From Oscillospiraceae bacterium (GTDB lineage Bacteria; Bacillota_A; Clostridia; Oscillospirales; Ruminococcaceae), in NCBI GenBank assembly GCA_017414145.1, contig JAFPQL010000086.1, positions 1-7,474 on the forward strand: a stretch of DNA of 7,474 nucleotides. Direction: 5' to 3'. Numbering within the stretch: position 1 is the first letter of the stretch; every line of letters begins with the position of its first letter. Below, piece by piece: positions 1 through 5,992 of the stretch. A program made the position numbers and the translations under genes. The notes below the pieces were generated by a model, which was not told the DNA's origin, did no database searches, and saw nothing but the letters and a program-made list of their open reading frames with translations.

Positions 1-66
1 CTGGTTACAGAGATTCTGCGCGGTGTGCTGCGGGCATCGCCGGGCAAACACAATCGGAAAGGAGCT

Positions 67-85
67 TGCAGACAGACCGTCTGCA
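67..85 (+). other. Hairpin between a Shine-Dalgarno-like site and the VanY-like start
   Basis: TGCAGAC (67-73) and GTCTGCA (79-85) are perfect reverse complements around a 5-base loop. A strong purine-rich site, GGAAAGGAG (56-64), lies just upstream, while the best in-frame ATG is at 98, about 33 bases away. If the hairpin forms in the mRNA, the effective spacing drops to about 14 bases. The inverted repeat is seen directly; a role in translation is inference. Confidence 0.4.
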
Positions 86-97
86 TCAAATCAAAGT

Positions 98-1132
98 ATG
101 GCAGATTACCGTTCGACCGGAAAGGAGCTTCGGAAGTCCCCCAAGGGACTGATCGCCGGACTGATCGCGCTGATGCTGTTAGGGCTCTGCGGATACGGCG
201 TCTACCGGGTTGCCAAGGGAATGAGAAAACTGGATCCGCTGACCGCGTCCGGCGGCGGCACGGAGATTTCGGTGCCGGAGCTCAGCGAGATCGCCGGAAC
301 AGAGCCGGCAAACAAGATCATCTTCGGGAATGAGTCCGTGTTCACCTCGGAGATTCACAGCGGGCCGCTGATGCTGGTCAACCGCGACTATGCGACGGAG
401 GATATCAGCAGCGGCCTTGTGCAGATGTTCGGCAAAAAGACAGACAGCTACGGGCTGAAAGATACCAGCTTACAGCTTCTGGAGGAGCCGCTCACTGCCT
501 TCAACGCGATGGCGGATGCGTTCCACGCGGCGCAGGACGGCGCCAAGCTGCTGGTCACGGGTGCATACCGCTCCAAGGCGGATCAGCGGAAGATTTATAC
601 CTCCGCACTGTCGGGCGGACAGTCCTCGGCGGCAATGGCGGGCTTCAGTGACTACGAAACCGGATACGCAGTCAGTCTGACGGTCATGCGGGACGGGCAG
701 TATCTCGATCTGGGCGGAGCCGACTGCGAAAAGGAGCGGGCGTGGTTCGATCAGAACGCCGCAAAATACGGCTTTGTCCTGCGCTATCCGGAGGGCAAGA
801 CCGAAATGACGGGCTTTGCGTACGAGGCGGGACATTACCGCTATGTCGGCGCTGTTCACGCGATGTATATGCAGGCAAACCGGCTTTGTCTGGAGGAATA
901 CCTGACGGTGCTGCGGGAGTATCCCTATACGGGCGAAGCAGGCGGGCATCTGAGGGTGCCGGGTGCCGACGGCAGAGCATATGAAATCTACTATGTGCCG
1001 GTGGAGCCGTCCGACGAAGCGACGGCGGAGATTCCGGTGCCGGCGGACGCGCCCTATCAGCGCTCCGGCAACAACACAGACGGATTTGTGATTACCGTGG
1101 AGACCGGCGAGGATTACGAGCCGCAGAACTGA
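98..1132 (+). CDS. Membrane-anchored VanY-like (M15B) protein, probably catalytically degenerate
   Basis: This 344-residue protein resembles the VanY/M15B D-alanyl-D-alanine carboxypeptidases, which trim the stem peptide of peptidoglycan outside the cell. Residues about 16-38 form a single membrane anchor after a basic N-terminus, with no signal cleavage site, so the rest should face outwards. The M15 core spans about 130-265: GAYRS (155-159) carries the conserved Arg, and YGFVLRYPEGK plus YEAGHYRYVG (242-251) carry the catalytic-type Glu243 and the last His ligand, His246. The usual S-x-H-x-x-G-x-A-x-D segment instead reads SDYETGYAVS (184-193): the ligand His is Tyr186 and the ligand Asp is Ser193. 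Two of three zinc ligands are therefore missing, and hydrolysis looks unlikely. Residues about 278-344 form a C-terminal extension. The ATG at 98 was chosen because the anchor follows directly; the frame stays open to the window edge, with a GTG at 23. Family assignment is firm; loss of activity is inferred. Confidence 0.85.
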   Translation: MADYRSTGKELRKSPKGLIAGLIALMLLGLCGYGVYRVAKGMRKLDPLTASGGGTEISVPELSEIAGTEPANKIIFGNESVFTSEIHSGPLMLVNRDYATEDISSGLVQMFGKKTDSYGLKDTSLQLLEEPLTAFNAMADAFHAAQDGAKLLVTGAYRSKADQRKIYTSALSGGQSSAAMAGFSDYETGYAVSLTVMRDGQYLDLGGADCEKERAWFDQNAAKYGFVLRYPEGKTEMTGFAYEAGHYRYVGAVHAMYMQANRLCLEEYLTVLREYPYTGEAGGHLRVPGADGRAYEIYYVPVEPSDEATAEIPVPADAPYQRSGNNTDGFVITVETGEDYEPQN

Positions 1133-1142
1133 ACAGACAAAC

Positions 1143-1174
1143 AGCGCGCTGTCCGATGATACGGGCAGCGCGTT
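1143..1174 (+). other. Stem-loop just after the VanY-like gene
   Basis: CGCGCTG (1145-1151) pairs perfectly with CAGCGCG (1166-1172), and G1144-T1173 and A1143-T1174 extend the stem around a 14-base loop. It starts 11 bases after the stop codon. No long T run follows, so on its own it is a poor terminator. It may protect the 3' end of the mRNA or assist the terminator at 1188-1223, with which it shares the GCGCTG/CAGCGC core. Confidence 0.45.
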
Positions 1175-1184
1175 CAGCTTGCAG

Positions 1185-1223
1185 AAAAGGCGCTGCCCCG
1201 AACAAGGACAGCGCCTGATTTTT
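1185..1223. terminator. Bidirectional intrinsic terminator between convergent genes
   Basis: AGGCGCTG (1188-1195) pairs perfectly with CAGCGCCT (1209-1216) across a 13-base loop. On the plus strand a TTTTT run follows at 1219-1223, ending the VanY-like transcript. On the minus strand the same stem is followed by TTTT (complement of 1185-1188), two bases after the minus gene's stop codon plus hairpin, ending the COG2426 transcript. Placement between two convergent genes fits a shared terminator. Confidence 0.8.
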
Positions 1224-1224
1224 G

Positions 1225-1776
1225 TCATTTGAACAGTCTGGCAATCGCGGCGAGTCCGCCGTAGGACACGATGCACATGATGATCGTCGCCATAATCAGA
1301 CCCAGAAAAATCGCCGGCACCGACTTCTTGCGGCTGATATGAAGCAGCGCCGCGATCATACTGCCCGTCCATGCGCCTGTGCCGGGGAGCGGAATGCCCA
1401 CGAACAGCATCAGCCCGACAAATTCATACCGGCGGATCGACTGTGCCTTCGGTCCTGTCGCACGCGCCTTGAGCCACAGCGCAAACTTCCGAAGGAATCC
1501 GACTTTGCACTGCTCCATCCACGAGAGCACCTTTTCGAAGAACAGCAGGATGAACGGAATCGGAAGGATATTGCCGAGGATGCAGGCAATGACCGCCTGC
1601 CACATCGGCACATCGAGCACAGCCGCGGCGATCAGTCCGCCGCGCAGCTCCAGCACGGGAATCATCGAGATGATGAAGATGATGAGATGGGGCGGCAGTC
1701 CGTTCAGCATGGCGGACAGGCTCTTGGCCAGCTCCTCAGTGCCGCCGGAGGCCAGAAGTTGCGGGAACAGCATCAT
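1225..1776 (-). CDS. COG2426 small multidrug export family membrane protein
   Basis: This 183-residue integral membrane protein belongs to the COG2426 family (Pfam Sm_multidrug_ex). Family signatures seen are PVLELRGG (40-47) and IPLPGTGAWTG (128-138), separated by hydrophobic segments at about 30-55, 60-82, 118-145 and 153-175. A basic cytoplasmic-type stretch lies near 91-116. The length is normal for the family. 'Multidrug export' is a database label with thin experimental support, so the substrate is unknown. The start is the first of two adjacent ATG codons; AGAGGT (complement of 1783-1788) sits 6 bases upstream of it. It is transcribed alone from the promoter at 1873-1901, divergent from the ABC operon and convergent with the VanY-like gene, with which it shares a terminator. 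Family assignment is confident; function is not. Confidence 0.88.
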   Translation of the reverse strand: MMLFPQLLASGGTEELAKSLSAMLNGLPPHLIIFIISMIPVLELRGGLIAAAVLDVPMWQAVIACILGNILPIPFILLFFEKVLSWMEQCKVGFLRKFALWLKARATGPKAQSIRRYEFVGLMLFVGIPLPGTGAWTGSMIAALLHISRKKSVPAIFLGLIMATIIMCIVSYGGLAAIARLFK

Positions 1777-1797
1777 ATCGTTACCTCTGAAATCTGA

Positions 1798-1818
1798 CGC
1801 CGCAGGGGATTCGCGGCG
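1798..1818 (-). other. Small stem-loop in the COG2426 mRNA leader
   Basis: CGCCGC (1798-1803) and GCGGCG (1813-1818) are perfect reverse complements with a 9-base loop. The stem ends about 10 bases before the ribosome binding site of the minus-strand gene, so it lies in the roughly 90-base leader. It is short and GC-only, and may have no function. Confidence 0.35.
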
Positions 1819-1872
1819 GTATTTTGCGGAACACTGCGTCCGGATGCCGGAGCAGGGACGGCAGCAGAATCT

Positions 1873-1901
1873 ATTATCCCATAAAACGGCGCCGCCGTCA
1901 A
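1873..1901 (-). promoter_or_regulatory. SigA-type promoter for the COG2426 gene
   Basis: Read on the minus strand, TTGACG (complement of 1896-1901) is followed after exactly 17 bases by GATAAT (complement of 1873-1878). Each hexamer differs from consensus at one position. Transcription should begin near 1865, giving a leader of about 90 bases before the ATG at 1776. Confidence 0.8.
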
Positions 1902-1962
1902 GACCTTCCGGAAAAAATACCGCTTTTGCACAAATTTCGGCGCTGTTTCCGCGCGAATCGTG

Positions 1963-2029
1963 TCTTTTTTACAAAAAGAGTACCCGTGGAACAAGGTTCC
2001 TTGCCGAACTGCATAAATCGGTTATACCG
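1963..2029. repeat. Cluster of three short inverted repeats between divergent promoters
   Basis: Three small palindromes lie in a row: TCTTTTT/AAAAAGA (1963-1969 and 1973-1979, centre TAC), GGAAC/GTTCC (1988-1992 and 1996-2000, centre AAG) and CGGT/ACCG (2019-2022 and 2026-2029, centre TAT). Each has a 3-base centre. They sit upstream of both the minus promoter at 1873-1901 and the plus promoter at 2051-2061, where a regulator could act on either gene. They share no common sequence, so one shared operator is not supported. Confidence 0.35.
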
Positions 2030-2032
2030 GTC

Positions 2033-2061
2033 TTCCTTTTTGGGCGAAAGTATGATAAAAT
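2033..2061 (+). promoter_or_regulatory. Extended -10 promoter for the ABC operon
   Basis: TAAAAT (2056-2061) is one base from TATAAT and is preceded by TATGA (2051-2055), giving the extended TRTGn element. The rpsB promoter in this window has almost the same 11 bases (7034-7044). The -35 position at 17-base spacing reads TTCCTT (2033-2038) and is poor, as is common for extended -10 promoters. A second AT-rich hexamer, GATAAT, lies at 2066-2071 without a good partner. The leader would be about 75 bases. Confidence 0.55.
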
Positions 2062-2078
2062 GGTAGATAATATGTGTG

Positions 2079-2113
2079 CAATCGTGCTGTCCGGATGTTC
2101 GATCGTGCGATTG
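2079..2113 (+). other. Inverted repeat in the ABC operon leader
   Basis: CAATCG (2079-2084) and CGATTG (2108-2113) are perfect reverse complements separated by 23 bases, extendable by two G-T pairs. The right arm ends about 10 bases before the ribosome binding site (around 2123-2130). It could form a weak leader stem or be an operator. The large loop makes the RNA structure doubtful. Confidence 0.3.
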
Positions 2114-2141
2114 TGCCGAAGAGGAAAGGAATGGATAGCAT

Positions 2142-3080
2142 ATGGGATTTTCAGTCAAAGAGCTGTATAAAAAATACGGCGACAAGGTCGTGGTCGATCA
2201 CCTGAGCTTTCAGATGGACGAGCCGGGCGTTTACGCGCTGCTCGGTACAAACGGTGCCGGCAAGACGACCTCGATCCGCATGATTCTGAATATGCTGGTC
2301 AAGGACGGCGGTACGGTGGAGTGGAACGGCGGCCCGCTGACGCTTCAGACCTGCAATGTCGGATATCTGCCGGAGGAGCGCGGACTGTACCCGAAGAATA
2401 CGCTGATGGATCAGCTGATGTATTTCGCGTCGCTGCGCGGCGTGCCCCGTGCGGAGGCGAAAAAGCGCATCTCCTACTGGGGCGAGCGTCTGGAGGCGAC
2501 GGAGTATCTCTTCCCGGCGGCAGAGCGCGGCAGACCCGCCAAGCCCAAGAAGGCCGATCAGCTCTCAAAGGGCAATCAGCAGAAGATTCAGCTTCTGCTC
2601 TCCCTGATTTCCGATCCGGAGCTGCTGATTCTCGACGAGCCGCTCTCCGGTCTGGATCCGGTCAATTCGGATATCTTCAAGAGCGTCATTCACGAGGAGA
2701 TCAGCAAGGGCAAATACCTCATTATGTCGAGCCACCAGATGGCGACGATCGAGGAATTCTGCACCGACCTGACCATCATGAACCGCAGCAAGACTGTCCT
2801 GCAGGGCAATCTGGCCGAAATCAAGAAGAGCTACGGCAGAATCAATCTGTTCGTCAAGGCTGAACAGGATATCCGCGCACAGATCGAGGCGGCAGGCGTC
2901 ACGATTCTCTCGGATGTCGGTTTCTCCTACCAGTGCCGCGTCACCGGCGAGGAGCAGGCGAATGCCCTGCTGAAGAAGCTGGTCGAGCAGGGCGTCACGC
3001 TCATCGCCTTTGAGCTGCGCGAGCCGAGCCTGCATGAAATCTTTGTCGAAAAGGTGGGCGATGCACATGAAGAACAGTGA
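2142..3080 (+). CDS. NatA-like ABC-2 exporter ATP-binding protein
   Basis: This 312-residue cytoplasmic ATPase powers the exporter formed with the next two genes. All nucleotide-binding motifs are intact: Walker A GTNGAGKT (35-42), signature LSKGNQQ (141-147), Walker B LLILDEP (161-167), D-loop SGLD (169-172) and switch His198. The Q-loop segment reads GYLPEERGLYP (74-84) with Glu where many ABC proteins have Gln, which is usual for the NatA/YhaQ group. Residues about 118-140 form a basic, proline-rich stretch before the signature. Residues about 214-305 match the C-terminal accessory domain of this group (DUF4162-like), ending in EPSLHEIFVEKVG. The ATG is preceded by GGAAAGGA (2123-2130). 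The 3' end overlaps the first permease by 14 bases. The family is known for sodium or drug/peptide export; the substrate here cannot be read from sequence. Confidence 0.93.
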   Translation: MGFSVKELYKKYGDKVVVDHLSFQMDEPGVYALLGTNGAGKTTSIRMILNMLVKDGGTVEWNGGPLTLQTCNVGYLPEERGLYPKNTLMDQLMYFASLRGVPRAEAKKRISYWGERLEATEYLFPAAERGRPAKPKKADQLSKGNQQKIQLLLSLISDPELLILDEPLSGLDPVNSDIFKSVIHEEISKGKYLIMSSHQMATIEEFCTDLTIMNRSKTVLQGNLAEIKKSYGRINLFVKAEQDIRAQIEAAGVTILSDVGFSYQCRVTGEEQANALLKKLVEQGVTLIAFELREPSLHEIFVEKVGDAHEEQ

Positions 3081-4437
3081 GCTGCACGGCGTCGGTCCGG
3101 TTTTCCGCTACTCCATGCAGCAGCATTACAAGACGAACTCTGTCCGCATTTTCCTGCTGGTCCTGTTTGTGCTGGCAGTGGCCTCGCTTCCGCTGCTCAG
3201 TGTGCTGCGCGGCAGCGGGAAGGAAGTGGAAACCACCGAAATTACGAAGATTTATCTGCGGGACGAGCTGGGCGCGTTCCCGCTGGACGACGCGGACATC
3301 AAGTCCGATGCGCGCTTTGCCGCCGCACAGATTGTCCGCACCGACATGGATGACAAGGCGCTGGCGGAGACGCTGGCGAAGGAGCCGACCGCGGCAGCCG
3401 CAGTCATCGGCATGGACACCGGCCTGACCGGCTCGTTCAGCATCCGCGGACTGTACGGCGAAAACGGCAAGGTCGGCAGCGGCGATCTCCGCACGCTGAA
3501 CAATGTGCTCGAAGATGCGCTGAACAAGGCGCGGATGCGCACGCTCAATGTCGATGAAAAGAGCGCGGACATGATCCGGATGCGGGCGGTCACCCGCGTG
3601 CAGACGGTCAAGGATTATACCGACGGCAGCGGCCAGTTTGACACCGGCGCGCATATGTTCGTCAATCTGTTCTATTCCTATTGCGTCCTGATTCTGGCGA
3701 TGCTCGCCATGAGCTACATCTTCCAGCTCTGCATGGAGGAGAAGGTCTCCAAGCTGGTCGAGTCGCTGATGGTCAGCGTTACCCCGACGGCGCTGCTGGT
3801 CGGCAAGGTGCTCGCCGTGACCTGCTTTATCTTCATCGGCCTCGGTCTGGTCGGCACCGGCTTTGTGATTTCCTATTTCATCGCAAAGCAGATGGGCGAT
3901 GTCAGCTTTGTGCGCGAGGCGTTTATCCATATGTTTGACTTCGATCCGGCCGTGCTGCATCTGCACTTCGGCACAGTCCTGCTGATTCTGGTCTGTGTGC
4001 TGACGGCGTACCTGATCTGCGCGGCATACAGCGCGATCATCGGCTCCTGCTGCTCGAAGTCCGAGGATACCCAGCACGCGAGCCTTGCGGTTGTGCTGTT
4101 TGTCATGCTGGGCTATTTCCTGACGACCTTCATCCCGCTGATGGAGAGCGACGCGGCGATTACATTCTTCTCGCTGTTCCCGCTGACCGGTATGTTCATG
4201 GCGCTGCCGAACTATGTCTGCGGCGCGATCACGCTGCCGGTGCTGATCTGTTCGCTGCTGCTTCAGCTTGCGACGGCGTTTCTGCTGGCGCGGCTGGCAG
4301 GAACCGTGTACCGCATGATGCTGCTCTACCGCGGCGGATTCCCGAAACCCAAGCAGCTCATCCGGATGCTGCGTGAACACCGTGCTGCCGAGAAGGCGGC
4401 TGCCGGAAAGGAGGCTCACCATGGAAATGAAGCGTAA
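3067..4437 (+). CDS. NatB-like ABC-2 permease, first of a paralogous pair
   Basis: This 456-residue membrane permease has the NatB-type layout: one membrane helix (about 28-46), an extracytoplasmic domain (about 47-193), then about five helices near 197-220, 243-271, 299-327, 338-359 and 386-413. The motif MEEKVSKLVESLMVS (223-237) after the second helix is the conserved cytoplasmic coupling segment of the family, and SKSED (330-334) is shared with the next gene. The C-terminus carries LLYRGGFPKPKQL (from about 419) and an Ala/Lys/Glu-rich tail. I chose the ATG at 3067 because AGGTGG (3052-3057) is 9 bases upstream; an in-frame ATG at 3061 is possible. It overlaps the ATPase gene by 14 bases and the second permease by 17, which suggests translational coupling and fixed stoichiometry. 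Probably forms a heterodimer with the next protein. Confidence 0.9.
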   Translation: MKNSELHGVGPVFRYSMQQHYKTNSVRIFLLVLFVLAVASLPLLSVLRGSGKEVETTEITKIYLRDELGAFPLDDADIKSDARFAAAQIVRTDMDDKALAETLAKEPTAAAAVIGMDTGLTGSFSIRGLYGENGKVGSGDLRTLNNVLEDALNKARMRTLNVDEKSADMIRMRAVTRVQTVKDYTDGSGQFDTGAHMFVNLFYSYCVLILAMLAMSYIFQLCMEEKVSKLVESLMVSVTPTALLVGKVLAVTCFIFIGLGLVGTGFVISYFIAKQMGDVSFVREAFIHMFDFDPAVLHLHFGTVLLILVCVLTAYLICAAYSAIIGSCCSKSEDTQHASLAVVLFVMLGYFLTTFIPLMESDAAITFFSLFPLTGMFMALPNYVCGAITLPVLICSLLLQLATAFLLARLAGTVYRMMLLYRGGFPKPKQLIRMLREHRAAEKAAAGKEAHHGNEA

Positions 4438-5800
4438 TCCTCTTGCCGGCGTCGGAAAGGTCTACCGGTTCTCCTTAAAGCAGATGTGTGCCGCGAAGAG
4501 CTGGATCATTTCGACGGTGATTATCGCGCTGCTGCTGCTCTGCGGCATTCCGCTGCTGCTCTGGGCGACCACATCCTCTGCGGACAAGGAGCCGGAGGAG
4601 AACGACGGCAAGGCGCATATCAAGACCGTTCTGGTCTGTGACGAAACAGAGGGCAAGGCCGACTACAGCGCACTCAAGAGCGTCGGCTATGAAAAGCTCG
4701 ATTATCAGACATTTGACACAATGGACGCGGCTGTGGCGGGCATTCAGGATGCCGACAGCACCGTGATTCTCCGCGTGACGAAGCCGGACGAGGCGTTCCT
4801 GCTGACGGCGTACCTGCCCGATCAGACCGAACTCTCGCGCAGTACGGCACGCAGCTTCCTGAACTTTGTCGAGACCAATTTCAAGTCGCTGCTGATGCAG
4901 AAGGCAAATCTTCAGGAATCGCAGATTGCGGCACTGTCCGTTCCGGTTTCCACGGCGACCGAGGAGCTGACCGTGCAGACCGATGACAGCGACAGTCAGG
5001 ATGAGGAAAACGGCATTGTCGAGGTGCTGGTCGATTTCGCCGTGCCGTTCCTGACGCTGTTCCTGATGTATATGATGGTCATTCTGTACGGACAGTCGAT
5101 GTCAAATTCCGTCATGTCGGAAAAGAATTCCAAGCTGATCGAGACAATTCTGACAGCGGTGCATCCGTTCGCGCTGATGTTCGGCAAGCTGCTGGCGACG
5201 GCAACGGCCGCGGTGCTTCAGCTGATGATCTGGCTTGGCTGCCTGATCGGCGGCGCGTTCGGCGGCGTGTTCTTTGTCAAGCAGGTCATCGAAAATCCGG
5301 ACAGCCAGACGGTTGCGGCTGTGGACGCCGTGATTGCGAATAAGTCGATCTTCTCGCTGTCGGGCATCCTGCTGGCCATTCTGCTGATCGCACTCGGCTT
5401 CCTGCTGTATCTCTCGCTCGGCGCGATTTCCGGCGCGATGGCATCGAAGTCCGAGGACCTCAGCAAGACGCAGATCGTCTTTACGCTGGTGCTGGTCATC
5501 AGCTTCTTCCTGTGCCTCGGTTCCCCGAACGATGCCGATGAGCCGCAGGGCATGGTCTCACAAGCAAGGTGGCTGCGGTTCTTCCCGTTCACATCCGTTC
5601 TGGTGATGCCGAGCAAGCTGCTGGTCGGCAAGGCCGGCGCGGCGGATACGGCGATCTGCTTCGCCTGCATGATCGCGGGCGTGGTGCTGCTGGTGGCGCT
5701 GGCTGCGGCAATCTACAAGATGCTGGTGCTCTACCGCGGAACGCCCCCGACCCCGAAGAAGCTGCTTGAAATGGCAAAGCAGAACCGTCCCGCAAAATAA
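4421..5800 (+). CDS. NatB-like ABC-2 permease, second of a paralogous pair
   Basis: This 459-residue permease repeats the plan of its upstream neighbour: a helix at about 28-49, an extracytoplasmic domain to about 200 that ends in an acidic stretch DDSDSQDEEN (188-197), then helices near 202-223, 249-286, 314-339, 350-368 and 410-432. MSEKNSKLIETIL (232-244), SKSED (342-346) and LVLYRGTPPTPKKL (near 435-448) align with the equivalent motifs in the first permease, so the two arose by duplication. The extracytoplasmic domains are clearly diverged, which suggests different roles in substrate handling. The start is well fixed: AAGGAGG (4408-4414) lies 6 bases before the ATG, inside the previous gene. 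It is the last gene of the operon. The substrate is unknown. Confidence 0.9.
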   Translation: MEMKRNPLAGVGKVYRFSLKQMCAAKSWIISTVIIALLLLCGIPLLLWATTSSADKEPEENDGKAHIKTVLVCDETEGKADYSALKSVGYEKLDYQTFDTMDAAVAGIQDADSTVILRVTKPDEAFLLTAYLPDQTELSRSTARSFLNFVETNFKSLLMQKANLQESQIAALSVPVSTATEELTVQTDDSDSQDEENGIVEVLVDFAVPFLTLFLMYMMVILYGQSMSNSVMSEKNSKLIETILTAVHPFALMFGKLLATATAAVLQLMIWLGCLIGGAFGGVFFVKQVIENPDSQTVAAVDAVIANKSIFSLSGILLAILLIALGFLLYLSLGAISGAMASKSEDLSKTQIVFTLVLVISFFLCLGSPNDADEPQGMVSQARWLRFFPFTSVLVMPSKLLVGKAGAADTAICFACMIAGVVLLVALAAAIYKMLVLYRGTPPTPKKLLEMAKQNRPAK

Positions 5801-5804
5801 AAAA

Positions 5805-5860
5805 TTCAGAAGGACGCTGCTGCGGGAAACTGCGGCGGCGTCCGCTGTCATGATTCTGAA
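5805..5860 (+). other. Two-tier hairpin with GAAA tetraloop after the ABC operon
   Basis: GGACGCTGCTGCGG (5812-5825) pairs along all 14 bases with 5830-5843, counting three G-T wobbles, closing a GAAA loop of the stable GNRA type. TTCAGAA (5805-5811) and TTCTGAA (5854-5860) form a 7-bp outer stem, with a 10-base bulge on the 3' side. It begins 4 bases after the last permease stop codon. No T run follows on the plus strand, so it is not a classic terminator; it may be a 3'-end stabiliser or a weak or factor-assisted terminator. On the minus strand an interrupted T run follows, but no minus-strand gene reads into it. Confidence 0.6.
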
Positions 5861-5884
5861 ACCGGACTGTCACAAACATTTCAC

Positions 5885-5913
5885 TTGACATTTTTCGCCC
5901 AAATGTGTATAAT
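5885..5913 (+). promoter_or_regulatory. Perfect consensus SigA promoter of the lipoprotein gene
   Basis: TTGACA (5885-5890) and TATAAT (5908-5913) are both exact consensus hexamers at the optimal 17-base spacing. Transcription should start near 5920, giving a leader of about 70 bases. It implies strong transcription unless a repressor acts here. Confidence 0.9.
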
Positions 5914-5933
5914 GAGGGCAGGGTATACGAGAG

Positions 5934-5953
5934 TGTCCGGCTCAGAACGGACA
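5934..5953 (+). other. Leader stem-loop of the lipoprotein mRNA
   Basis: TGTCCG (5934-5939) and CGGACA (5948-5953) form a perfect 6-bp stem with an 8-base loop, about 14 bases into the predicted transcript. It lies 24 bases before the ribosome binding site, so it would not block it. It could stabilise the 5' end or serve as an operator downstream of the promoter. Confidence 0.4.
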
Positions 5954-5992
5954 AATATGTGCGAGGATATGACCTGAAAGGAGCCTATGGCT

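Noticed and set aside
23..97. N-terminal extension of the VanY-like protein from GTG 23
   Set aside because: There is no ribosome binding site before 23, the extra residues look non-native, and a normal basic-plus-hydrophobic anchor follows the ATG at 98. It cannot be fully excluded because the frame is open to the window edge.
55..130. 13-base direct repeat CGGAAAGGAGCTT at 55-67 and 118-130
   Set aside because: The similarity ends with the 13 bases, and the second copy is inside coding sequence. Both contain a purine-rich Shine-Dalgarno-like word, so chance is the simplest explanation.
470..1372. Long minus-strand open frame opposite the VanY-like gene
   Set aside because: It crosses the terminator and overlaps the COG2426 gene in another frame. 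Its composition is Arg/Cys/His-rich and low in recognisable motifs.
1379..2170. Plus-strand open frame spanning the COG2426 gene and the divergent region
   Set aside because: It lies opposite a clear membrane protein gene and crosses two promoters, and its product shows no domain.
3001..4422. Long minus-strand open frame opposite the first permease
   Set aside because: Its translation is rich in His, Gln, Arg and Asp with no recognisable domain, as expected from the reverse complement of GC-rich membrane-protein codons. The plus strand carries a clear permease.
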